DNA of 11,302 nt from Pyrinomonadaceae bacterium (lineage in GTDB: Bacteria; Acidobacteriota; Blastocatellia; Pyrinomonadales; Pyrinomonadaceae): positions 1 to 11,302 of the forward strand of contig JACCRA010000697.1 of assembly GCA_013813825.1 (NCBI GenBank), read 5' to 3'. This document shows, one piece after another, positions 1 through 5,821 of the stretch. Positions within the stretch are counted from its first letter, which is position 1. Every line of letters starts with the position of its first letter. Below the pieces are notes generated by a model. It worked only from the letters and a program-made list of their open reading frames with translations. It had not been told where the DNA came from and made no database searches. Made by a program: the position numbers and the translations under genes.

Positions 1-227
1 GCAACCTGCTGATGAGCGGCAGCGGCTTCTTTGTCCGCCCCGGTCAGGTCGTGACCAATTATCACGTGATCGACGGCGCGCGGCGCGTCGAGATCAAAAC
101 GCTCGACGGCAAAGGTCGCATCTATCCAGTTGAGGGGGCGTTCGACCTCGACGAGGAAGGCGACCTCGCGCTTTTGAGCGTCTCGCGCGCCAATGAGCGT
201 CCGCGCCCGCAACTTCAGAACTATTGA
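1..227 (+). pseudogene. Truncated duplicate of the HtrA-like serine protease (catalytic-core fragment, open at left edge)
   Basis: The reading frame is open from the window edge and stops at a TGA at 225-227. It matches residues 53-124 of the intact protease at 1995-3164. Aligning bases 1-213 with 2152-2364 shows 7 mismatches; 5 are silent and 2 are conservative (Glu/Asp and Leu/Ile). The fragment keeps the His motif (TNYHVID) and the Asp motif (EGDLAL). Identity then stops abruptly after the PRPQL codons, and three unrelated codons (QNY) lead to a stop. The GNSGSP serine motif and the TPR tail of the full copy are missing, so proteolytic activity is not expected. The mostly silent divergence suggests the copy was once functional or was recently exchanged with its paralogue, and then lost its 3' part. 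Its 5' end lies outside the window, so I cannot say whether it has a signal peptide or promoter. Confidence 0.85.
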
Positions 228-278
228 TTCCAAAACATCGAGTTCTCGATCAACTTCGTTAATTCAATGCCATTGCGG

Positions 279-433
279 CGCGGGGTTATTCAGTTTTCAG
301 CTCTACAACGAGAATTTCACCGTGCCACGCTTCTGTATTGGCTAAGTCGTTGATCTCTGGTGGAGGAGTAGCGCGAAAACCGTTTCATCCATGAGATTCT
401 TTGTGCCATCGACGAAAACTGAATAACCCTGCG
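279..433. repeat. Inverted repeat of 20 nt (19/20 match) flanking 115 bp
   Basis: The left arm is 279-298 and the right arm is 414-433. The inner 16 bases (283-298 against 414-429, core gttattcagtttt) are perfectly complementary, and the four outer bases pair with one mismatch. The 115 bp between the arms contain most of the C-terminal part of the minus-strand relic gene. No transposase is nearby. The element could be the footprint of a small mobile element, an invertible segment or a chance pairing within decaying sequence. Confidence 0.6.
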
Positions 434-602
434 ATACACATCTGTATTGTTCCTTTCCACCTGCCGCTCCGCTCACATTTGATCTACTCGCTAAATCACG
501 AAAAACGTCGGTTTGCTTGTGGCGGCACGGTGCTTGCTCAGATATGTTTGCACTTGACTGTTTTGAATTCAAACTCTCCCCCTTATACCTTCGTAAACCC
601 AA
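286..602 (-). pseudogene. Frameshifted relic of an unidentified minus-strand gene
   Basis: Read leftward from about 602, a frame runs through QYRCVSQGYSVFVDGTKNL to Met-Asp-Glu at 392-384, then shifts out and stops at 344-342. A different frame picks up at exactly the same place. It reads NGFRATPPPEINDL, then AWHGEILVVELKTE, and ends at a TAA at 288-286. Adding one A to the short A run at 381-386 would join them seamlessly as MDENGFRATPPP. The simplest reading is a single-base deletion in a real gene, or a sequencing error. The start is not evident: the first in-frame candidate is a TTG at 602, and the frame is closed upstream at 618-620. Codons such as AGA, ATA and TTA are commoner than in the neighbours, suggesting different ancestry. 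I do not recognise the family. The relic occupies most of the 398-bp stretch between the protease fragment and the next gene. Confidence 0.5.
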
Positions 603-625
603 ACCAACAGGAGGAGAATTAGACT

Positions 626-1612
626 ATGAGTAAACGATTTCTCGGACTCGCGGGGAGTCTTGCCTTGACGTTGGCGACCGCCGGCACGGCGCTCGCGCAA
701 GACACCAAGCCACCCACTACTGTCCAAGACACCAAGCCGACCACTACTGTCACAACGCAAACCACCAAAACCGTTCAACACCCGGACGGCAGCTATTCTG
801 TCATTCAGTACCCGGCAGACAAAGAAGTGATCGTCGATTTGACACCCGGCGCGACCTTGACGGGCGCGAAGGGCGCGGCCCGCGTCATGCGGAGCGGCGA
901 CGCGACGACGATCAACCTCGATCTGACGGGATTGCCGAGCGACACGGCGGCTCTGAATGTTTACGCCGTCGATTCGACGAACAAGGTCACGCTGCTCGGT
1001 CCCGTCACGGTGGCGAGCGGCGGCGCGAAACAAACTTTCACGACGCCTTTGGACAGGTTCATGATCGTGCTGTCGCCCGAAGCTAACTTAACGACGGTGG
1101 CGGAGAGTACGCCGGTTCTGTTCCGCAGCGCCGTGCCGCAAGGCTTCGCGGTCGTGCCGCATTCGAGCAGCGGCGAGCGGGATGGCGCGGCGGTCGGCGA
1201 GCGCGTCGCGGCGACGACGACGACGGGAGCGACATCTGCTTACAATGTCCCGCTGCTCGGCATTCCCGGCTTCCGTCGCGGAACCGACACCGAGTTGAAG
1301 ATCAACTTCGCCGGCGAGATGACCGGCACGCGCGCCAATGTTTCGTTGGAACCGCGCAAGGACGGGCCGACGACGATCAAGATGCGCTTCCACGAATTGA
1401 AAAACGCGCCGGGGGGCAAGCGCTACGTGCTGTGGGCCGTGGGCCCCGACAACCAGTACACCCGGCTCGGTCAGGTGATTAACACCGGACAGCGCAACGA
1501 AGCGCAGATTCAGACCGAGACGGCGCTGACCGACTTCGGCCTCTTCATCACGGCGGAAGAAGCTGACGCTCCGACGCCGGCTGGCGCAATTGTCGGCACG
1601 ATTGTTAAGTAA
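626..1612 (+). CDS. Secreted protein with two RskA-like beta domains, function unknown
   Basis: The protein has 328 residues and starts at an ATG preceded by a strong ribosome-binding site (aggagg at 610-615). Residues 1-24 form a classical signal peptide ending TALA before QDT, so the protein is exported. Next come a near-perfect tandem octapeptide (DTKPPTTV, DTKPTTTV) and a Thr-rich linker to about residue 50. Two related modules follow, at about 70-155 and 222-313. Each has a GxxxxxRV or EMTGTRANV strand, a later LNVYAVDSTNKVTLLG or YVLWAVGPDNQYTRLG strand, and a closing FMIVLS or FGLFITAEE strand. The second ends in an ADAPTPAG tail. This pattern resembles the C-terminal extracytoplasmic domain of RskA anti-sigma factors. 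There is no anti-sigma helical region and no transmembrane helix, so it is not itself an anti-sigma factor. Function is unknown. A terminator hairpin lies downstream and the gene appears to be monocistronic. Confidence 0.85.
   Translation: MSKRFLGLAGSLALTLATAGTALAQDTKPPTTVQDTKPTTTVTTQTTKTVQHPDGSYSVIQYPADKEVIVDLTPGATLTGAKGAARVMRSGDATTINLDLTGLPSDTAALNVYAVDSTNKVTLLGPVTVASGGAKQTFTTPLDRFMIVLSPEANLTTVAESTPVLFRSAVPQGFAVVPHSSSGERDGAAVGERVAATTTTGATSAYNVPLLGIPGFRRGTDTELKINFAGEMTGTRANVSLEPRKDGPTTIKMRFHELKNAPGGKRYVLWAVGPDNQYTRLGQVINTGQRNEAQIQTETALTDFGLFITAEEADAPTPAGAIVGTIVK
698..751 (+). repeat. Tandem 27-bp repeat inside the RskA-like gene (2 copies)
   Basis: Bases 698-724 and 725-751 are adjacent 27-bp units that differ at two positions. 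They encode QDTKPPTTV and QDTKPTTTV immediately after the predicted signal-peptide cleavage site. The unit length is a multiple of three, so copy number could change without breaking the frame. Confidence 0.85.
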
Positions 1613-1676
1613 CGCTGTCGAGTGCTGCTTGCGCGAGCCGCTCGCTCTATTTAAAAGGAGCGACGGACAAACGGTG

Positions 1677-1713
1677 AAAAGGGCTGCCTTCAATGGATGA
1701 AGGCAGCCCTTTT
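1677..1713 (+). terminator. Strong rho-independent terminator, A/T-tract flanked on both sides
   Basis: The arms 1677-1692 and 1698-1713 form a perfect 16-bp stem (aaaagggctgccttca) with a 5-nt loop. One further G-C pair and some weaker pairs lie outside it. The stem begins with four A and ends with four T, so it could terminate transcription from either direction. It lies 65 bp after the stop of the RskA-like gene and insulates it from the protease gene downstream. Confidence 0.85.
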
Positions 1714-1765
1714 CGTCTGTCCTCTCCGCCGCGCGTCACGCCTGAGCGCCGCGCGGAATTTTTGT

Positions 1766-1817
1766 TTGCTACGTTTGCGCGTCTGTGGCTATAATTCTTC
1801 GTGCCGGTCCTCCGGCA
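1766..1817 (+). promoter_or_regulatory. Sigma-70-like promoter for the HtrA-TPR gene, with an early leader hairpin
   Basis: A perfect -10 hexamer TATAAT lies at 1790-1795. A 4/6 -35 match, TTGCTA, lies at 1766-1771, giving an 18-bp spacer. Directly at the expected transcript start is a small hairpin, tgccgg (1802-1807) and ccggca (1812-1817), with a 4-nt loop. The leader to the chosen start codon at 1995 would be about 190 nt. I see no other gene in the 1613-1994 stretch beyond this promoter and the terminator. Confidence 0.5.
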
Positions 1818-1994
1818 TGTCCGTCATCCCCGACATCCGCAGGGACATCAGCTTTCAACGGATCGCACCGGGAGTAACGCTGCCGCCGGAGACGCGCGCC
1901 AGCTTCTCGCTTCAACCTCGGCTAAAATCCTATCTTGAGTTTCACTGCTGGGCCGTGTTGCCCAGCCCGCCCGCGTAGTCCCAACCGTTCAGCC

Positions 1995-3164
1995 ATGCGG
2001 AAAATTTTCACCCCCCTTTTCACCGTGCTCTGCTTGCAACTCGTGCTTGCCGTTGCCGCCGCGCGCGGACAAGAAGACGCGAACTCGCTGCCCGCACTGA
2101 TCCGCCGCGTTAAGCCGGCGGTCGTCGCCGTCATCACTTACGACGCGAAGGGCAACCTGCTGATGAGCGGCAGCGGCTTTTTCGTCCGCCCCGGTCAGGT
2201 CGTGACCAATTATCACGTGATCGACGGCGCGCGGCGCGTCGAGATCAAAACGCTCGACGGCAAAGGTCGCATCTATCCGGTTGATGGGGCGTTCGACATC
2301 GACGAGGAGGGCGACCTCGCGCTTTTGAGCGTCTCGCGCGCGAATGAGCGTCCGCGCCCGCAACTCGATCTTGCGGCCAGCGTGCCGGAAGAGGGCGAGC
2401 GCGTTTTCGTTATCGGCAACCCGTTGAAGCTCGAAGGCTCAGTCTCGGACGGGATCATCTCGGCGGTGCGCGAAGTGCCGAACCTCGGACAGATCATTCA
2501 GACCACCGCGCCCATCTCACATGGCAACAGCGGCAGCCCCGTCTTTAACATGCGGGGCCAAGTCGTCGGCGTGATTACGATCAAAGTGACCAACGGTCAG
2601 AACATCAACCTCGCCATCGCCGCCGCGCGCGTCCTCACGCTCCACACCGACAAGCTGACAGCCTTCGACGACTTGGCCGGCCGCAACAACCGGACCACCT
2701 TTCAGCAAAGCGCCGAGGGCGCGGCCGAATGGTCTTACCGCAACGGTTTGAACTCGCTCTGGCTCGGCAACTACGACAGCGCGCTTAACTATTTCGAGAA
2801 CGCGGTCAACAAAAACCCCGGCCGCGTCGAGGCGTGGATTCAGGTGGGCTATTGCAAAGTGAAACAGGGCAAGGCGCGCGAGGCGATCAGGGCTTACCAG
2901 CAGGCGTTGCGGCTACGTCCCAACTCGGCTGAAACACACAACAAACTCGGCGACGCTTATTACTTCGCCAGCAACTTCGCGGAAGCCCTCGCCGCTTACC
3001 GGCAGGCCGCGAATCTGCGCCCCGATTTGCCGGAGGCTTTCTACAACCTCGGCATGACCTACCTCGAACTCGGCGACCGCCACTCCGCCCTCGCCCAGAG
3101 CCGGGCGCTGGAGCGGCTTGATCCCGGCCTGTACCACAAACTGCTGCGCGAGATCGAACGGTAG
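1995..3164 (+). CDS. Exported trypsin-like (HtrA/DegP-type, S1C) serine protease fused to TPR repeats
   Basis: The protein has 389 residues from the ATG at 1995. I chose this start because it opens a good signal peptide (MRKIFTPLF, then a hydrophobic stretch to about residue 22). The frame extends upstream to a TTG at 1935, but that adds only a proline-rich, non-signal sequence. No clear ribosome-binding site precedes 1995. Residues 30-220 form a chymotrypsin-fold protease with an apparently intact triad: His74 (TNYHVID), Asp107 (EGDLAL) and Ser179 (GNSGSP). There is no PDZ domain, which HtrA/DegP proteins normally carry. Instead, residues 240-389 hold three to four TPR helical pairs (for example AWIQVGYCKVKQGKAREAI and AFYNLGMTYLELGDRHSAL). 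The product is probably a periplasmic protease whose TPR tail recruits partners or substrates. A truncated, roughly 97% identical copy of its catalytic core lies at 1-227. Confidence 0.9.
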   Translation: MRKIFTPLFTVLCLQLVLAVAAARGQEDANSLPALIRRVKPAVVAVITYDAKGNLLMSGSGFFVRPGQVVTNYHVIDGARRVEIKTLDGKGRIYPVDGAFDIDEEGDLALLSVSRANERPRPQLDLAASVPEEGERVFVIGNPLKLEGSVSDGIISAVREVPNLGQIIQTTAPISHGNSGSPVFNMRGQVVGVITIKVTNGQNINLAIAAARVLTLHTDKLTAFDDLAGRNNRTTFQQSAEGAAEWSYRNGLNSLWLGNYDSALNYFENAVNKNPGRVEAWIQVGYCKVKQGKAREAIRAYQQALRLRPNSAETHNKLGDAYYFASNFAEALAAYRQAANLRPDLPEAFYNLGMTYLELGDRHSALAQSRALERLDPGLYHKLLREIER

Positions 3165-3182
3165 CGAGCAACACTTCGGCCC

Positions 3183-3221
3183 CGTCATCTCAAATTAAAA
3201 TTTGCGAAGAGAGAGATGACG
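3183..3221. repeat. Palindrome downstream of the protease gene
   Basis: A 9-bp stem, cgtcatctc (3183-3191) and gagatgacg (3213-3221), encloses an AT-rich loop that can itself pair (aaatt with aattt). It lies 19 bp after the protease stop and has no T tract. It may be a weak terminator or mRNA-stabilising hairpin; no further role is visible. Confidence 0.4.
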
Positions 3222-3286
3222 CGATAGTAATTGCCAATCGGAAATGTGAGTCTCGGACTGTCAGCCGACATTGAAGGAGAAAATCG

Positions 3287-3520
3287 ATGAGCGCGGAAGT
3301 TGAGATTTGGCAGGTCATCTGCGGCGACGACGTTTATCAGGCCGCCCTGCCGGAACTTATGGAGTGGATAGTCGAAGGATTGGCCTTGCCGGGTGATCCG
3401 GTGCGGAAAGGCAATCTGAACTGGCTCGAAGCGAATCGCGTGCCCGCCCTGCGCGCTGCCTTCGCGAACTTGAAGAATGTCAGCGCCGCCGCACCATCAC
3501 CACAAGAGGCGGCCGGCTGA
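3287..3520 (+). CDS. Small hypothetical protein, possibly GYF_2/DUF4339-like
   Basis: The protein has 77 residues. The ATG is preceded by AAGGAG at 3274-3279 with a 7-nt spacer, which supports this start. There is no signal peptide or membrane segment, so it is probably cytoplasmic. The sequence runs WQVICGDDVYQAALPELMEW, then a loop with LPGDPVRKG, then NWLEANRVPALRAAF. This order (a strand with an early Trp, a 'measure or display' loop, a basic RKG turn and a WLEA.RVPAL helix) resembles the small GYF_2-like domains usually found at one end of larger membrane proteins; here it stands alone. Residues after 65 are a low-complexity Ala/Pro tail. It ends 10 bp from the convergent Uma2 gene. The family assignment is from pattern memory only. 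Confidence 0.7.
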   Translation: MSAEVEIWQVICGDDVYQAALPELMEWIVEGLALPGDPVRKGNLNWLEANRVPALRAAFANLKNVSAAAPSPQEAAG

Positions 3521-3530
3521 GTAAATGCGG

Positions 3531-4160
3531 TTACGTTGACAAGGCAGGCGGCGGAGATTCCTCCCCGACACTCTTCAGTTGTCTAGCGGGCGGGAAGACG
3601 ACGCGCTGGTAAATTTCCGCCAGCGTTAACTCACACCCGATTGAAGTGAGCGTGATCTTCCCCTCCCGCTCGCTGACCGCGCGCAAGGCCCATTCGCCGT
3701 TCGGCTGTCGCACGAACTGTTCCACGCGCATTTTGTCCTGCGCCACCAAGACATAATCCGAGAGACTGTCAAGCGCGCGATAGTCGAAGAATTTGTCGCC
3801 GCGATCACGCGCTTCCGTGGACTTCGAGAGGATTTCAAAAGCGACGGTCGGGTTTAGTAGCGTGTCAACTTCCGCATCTTCAAAGCGCGGCTCGCTACAA
3901 ACGACGACCACATTCGGGTAGTAATAACTCTTCGGTGTGACGCGCACGCGCATGTCGCTCGAATAAGTTTCACAAGGCTTGTTATCCAATTGATTGCCGA
4001 GCCGGCGCGCGATGTTGCCGGTGATCAGATTGTGCGCCCGGCTGGCCCCGGACATGGCGATGATCTCGCCGGCAGCGTACTCGTGCTTCGTTTCCGCCGC
4101 CCGCTCGAAGGCGAGATACTCGGCGACTGTAAAGTAATCCTGCTTTAACGTCCGGCTCAT
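3531..4160 (-). CDS. Uma2 family (DUF820) putative restriction-endonuclease-fold protein with a substituted active-site Asp
   Basis: The protein has 209 residues. The frame opens at a GTG (4169), but that codon abuts the ribosome-binding site (aggagg, complement of 4169-4174). The ATG at 4160 has the ideal 8-nt spacing, so I chose it. It has the Uma2 layout: the N-terminal FTVAEYLAFERAAETKHEY segment, GEIIAMSGASRAHN, SSDMRVRV, then YYYPNVVVVC, NPTVAFEILSKSTEARDRGDKF and DYVLVAQ. The family is related to PD-(D/E)XK nucleases. The conserved Asp of the PD motif (PDVVVVC in typical members) is Asn83 here, encoded by AAT where GAT would give Asp. Glu109 (FEILS) and Lys123 (RGDKF) are present. Catalysis may therefore be lost or altered. 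Uma2 genes are often numerous, mobile and of unknown role. It is transcribed alone from its own promoter. Confidence 0.9.
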   Translation of the reverse strand: MSRTLKQDYFTVAEYLAFERAAETKHEYAAGEIIAMSGASRAHNLITGNIARRLGNQLDNKPCETYSSDMRVRVTPKSYYYPNVVVVCSEPRFEDAEVDTLLNPTVAFEILSKSTEARDRGDKFFDYRALDSLSDYVLVAQDKMRVEQFVRQPNGEWALRAVSEREGKITLTSIGCELTLAEIYQRVVFPPARQLKSVGEESPPPALST

Positions 4161-4185
4161 TTCGGCCACCTCCTGAACGTCAGCG

Positions 4186-4194
4186 ATTATAGCA
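4186..4194 (-). promoter_or_regulatory. Extended -10 promoter of the Uma2 gene
   Basis: On the minus strand the sequence is TGC TATAAT (hexamer at 4186-4191), a full extended -10 element. No good -35 is seen at the right distance, as is usual for extended -10 promoters. The predicted transcript start at about 4179 leaves a leader of roughly 20 nt holding just the ribosome-binding site. Confidence 0.5.
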
Positions 4195-4210
4195 GCGGCC
4201 GTGCATGACG

Positions 4211-4279
4211 AAAGGAGAAGGGCAAAAGGTGAAAATAAAAACCGCGTGTCTTCACTTTCGCTTTTCGCCCTTCTCCTTT
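4211..4279 (-). terminator. Long interrupted hairpin at the end of the M16 operon
   Basis: The arms aaaggagaagggc (4211-4223) and gcccttctccttt (4267-4279) pair perfectly over 13 bp. Shorter inner pairings exist (aaaag at 4224-4228 with ctttt at 4261-4265, and gtgaa at 4229-4233 with ttcac at 4251-4255). The right arm touches the TAA stop of the degenerate M16 gene (4279-4281). The purine-rich style resembles dispersed intergenic repeats rather than a textbook terminator, but its position suits termination before the Uma2 promoter. Confidence 0.55.
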
Positions 4280-5757
4280 TATTCGCTCGTTCGCACCGTG
4301 AAAATGTTTTTATCGACTTTTGACGAGTTTGGGCCGACGACGACGAAGCGGATGTTCCGCATGTACTTTTGCGCGACGCGGCGAATGTCTTCGGGAGTGA
4401 CGGCGCGCAGGCGTGCGATGAAATCGAGCGAGTTGCGCCAACCGCCGCCGAGCAATTCGTAGGTCGCTAGTTCATCGACCTGCGCGGTGTTGGTCTCCTG
4501 CGCCATGTAATACTTCGTCAGGTAGCCGGAGACTTCCGAAGTCAGGTCACGGCGGTCGGGCAGTTCGCGTTGCAGGCGCGCGATCTCGTAGAGCATGACG
4601 CTGACGGCTTGGTTGGCGTCAGTCGTGGTGACGTAGATGCCGCCAATGTTCGCGCCCTGATCGCGGAGAAACGCGCTCGGCGCGTAAGAGAGATTGCGCT
4701 TGAAGCGGACTTCGACGAGCACGCGCTCGTTTAAGATCGAAGAGGCGACGCGCATTGGATAAATGTCTTCCGAAGTGAGCGGCGGCGCGGCAAAGACGCC
4801 TTGAATATAATTAGTCGGCAAGGCGCGCTCGGTGAAATCGACCGACGCGGTGGCAAAGGCCAGCGGCGGCAAAGACGTTTCGCGGTAGTCGCCGCGCGGC
4901 AGTTTGCCAAACGTCTCGGCGATGCGCCCCTTGAGCATGTTCGCGTCCAAGTCGCCGACCACGACGAGCATCAAGCGCGAAGTCTGCATCACCTGCCGGT
5001 GATAACGCTTGAGATCCTCAACGGTCAGACGGCCGAGCGTTTCGATGGTGCCTTCCGGATCGTTCAAGTACGGGTGGCCGGCGTAGGCGGCGCGGGATTG
5101 CAAAACTTGCAGGTAAGAATCGGGCGAGTCCTCGATGTCGCGGCGCGAGATGATCAGGCGTCCGCGCACGCGCTCGACATCTTCGGGCGCGAAGAGCGGG
5201 CGCAGGGCAACGTCGGTGAAGATTTCCCACGAGCGGTCGAAGTTGGCGCGGGTCGTGCTCAGTCTCAACTCGGAGTAATCGTAATCAGCGTTTGAGCCAA
5301 TGCCAGTCCCCATCCGCGCTACTTCCTGCCGTAGTTTCTCGCGCGGAAAGTTGACGCTCCCCTCGGTCGCCGCGTCCCACATCAGAGCTTCGACGCCGGC
5401 ATTGCCGGCATCCACGTTGCGGACGCCACCGCGCGTGAAGAGTCCGGCCGCGACGGTCAGACTACCCTCGCGCCGCTTAACCAAAACCTTCAGCCCGTTG
5501 ATTTCAAACTCTGTTACCAGCGCCGCTGCCTGCGCCGCCTCGCGCGCCCGCGCCGCGTCGAACGCGGACGGCGACGTCGGTGTCCCCGGCACCACCGCCG
5601 CTCCGTGCTTCGCTTCCGTCCCCGGCATGACAGCGCCCGCGTCCTTCGTCTGCGCGTCCGTTGTGGAAGCGAGCAGTAAGCAGCAAGCAATAAGCAGTAA
5701 GCAGTAAGAGATGAAGCCGTGACGTTTGTCGCTACTCACTCTTTTAATAATCAGCAT
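4279..5757 (-). CDS. M16 family peptidase-like protein, non-catalytic partner subunit
   Basis: The protein has 492 residues from the ATG at 5757. The frame extends to a TTG at 5802, but that has no ribosome-binding site and would lengthen an already long signal-peptide n-region. Residues 16-36 are a very hydrophobic Leu/Cys/Ala segment (CLLLIACCLLLA) with a likely cut near TDAQ, so the protein is exported. Residues 80-490 follow the two-domain M16 fold: FEINGLKVLVKRREGSLTVA, the inhibitor-like RRDIEDSPDSYL, HPYLNDPEGT and LMLVVVGDLD. The zinc motif HxxEH is gone: at the equivalent of GLxHLxEH the sequence is GVEALMWD (Ala124, Trp127, Asp128). Arg205 stands where the distal Glu would be. This matches the non-catalytic half of bacterial heterodimeric M16 peptidases. 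It lies 46 nt after the catalytic subunit and is probably co-transcribed with it. Its signal peptide is encoded by heptamer repeats. Confidence 0.9.
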   Translation of the reverse strand: MLIIKRVSSDKRHGFISYCLLLIACCLLLASTTDAQTKDAGAVMPGTEAKHGAAVVPGTPTSPSAFDAARAREAAQAAALVTEFEINGLKVLVKRREGSLTVAAGLFTRGGVRNVDAGNAGVEALMWDAATEGSVNFPREKLRQEVARMGTGIGSNADYDYSELRLSTTRANFDRSWEIFTDVALRPLFAPEDVERVRGRLIISRRDIEDSPDSYLQVLQSRAAYAGHPYLNDPEGTIETLGRLTVEDLKRYHRQVMQTSRLMLVVVGDLDANMLKGRIAETFGKLPRGDYRETSLPPLAFATASVDFTERALPTNYIQGVFAAPPLTSEDIYPMRVASSILNERVLVEVRFKRNLSYAPSAFLRDQGANIGGIYVTTTDANQAVSVMLYEIARLQRELPDRRDLTSEVSGYLTKYYMAQETNTAQVDELATYELLGGGWRNSLDFIARLRAVTPEDIRRVAQKYMRNIRFVVVGPNSSKVDKNIFTVRTSE

Positions 5758-5821
5758 AAGTTTATCTCGGTTGGTCACTTTTACTTTCCGCCTTTCCTTC
5801 AACTCACTGCTTACTGCTCGC
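5669..5821. repeat. Heptamer-repeat element at the junction of the two M16 genes
   Basis: On the plus strand, 5673-5707 holds five units of the consensus GCAGTAA. In the opposite orientation, 5804-5824 holds three more units. The outer 15 bases, 5669-5683 (gcgagcagtaagcag) and 5807-5821, are exact inverted copies, enclosing about 123 bp that are partly purine-rich. Both arrays are coding: the inner-gene array gives the Leu/Cys/Ala core of the signal peptide, and the other gives the terminal SSKQ-stop of the upstream gene. It looks like a small non-autonomous repeat that was absorbed into both gene ends. Confidence 0.65.

Noticed and set aside
1088..1978. Two opposite-strand open frames that both begin with the same MKAALF peptide around 1693-1714
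   Set aside because: The matching starts simply reflect the perfect palindrome of the terminator at 1677-1713 read on both strands. Neither frame looks like a protein.
1817..1978. 53-codon frame in the protease leader, starting at an ATG in the hairpin
   Set aside because: No ribosome-binding site and no recognisable protein pattern. It is too short to support without conservation data.
1..2364. Template-repeat/variable-repeat pair of a diversity-generating retroelement (bases 1-213 against 2152-2364)
   Set aside because: The 7 differences are not concentrated at adenines, most are silent, and no reverse transcriptase is present. Ordinary duplication explains it.
5257..5802. Extended N-terminus of the second M16 protein from a TTG at 5802
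   Set aside because: No ribosome-binding site precedes it, and the added residues are charged and would spoil the signal peptide. The ATG at 5757 is preferred.
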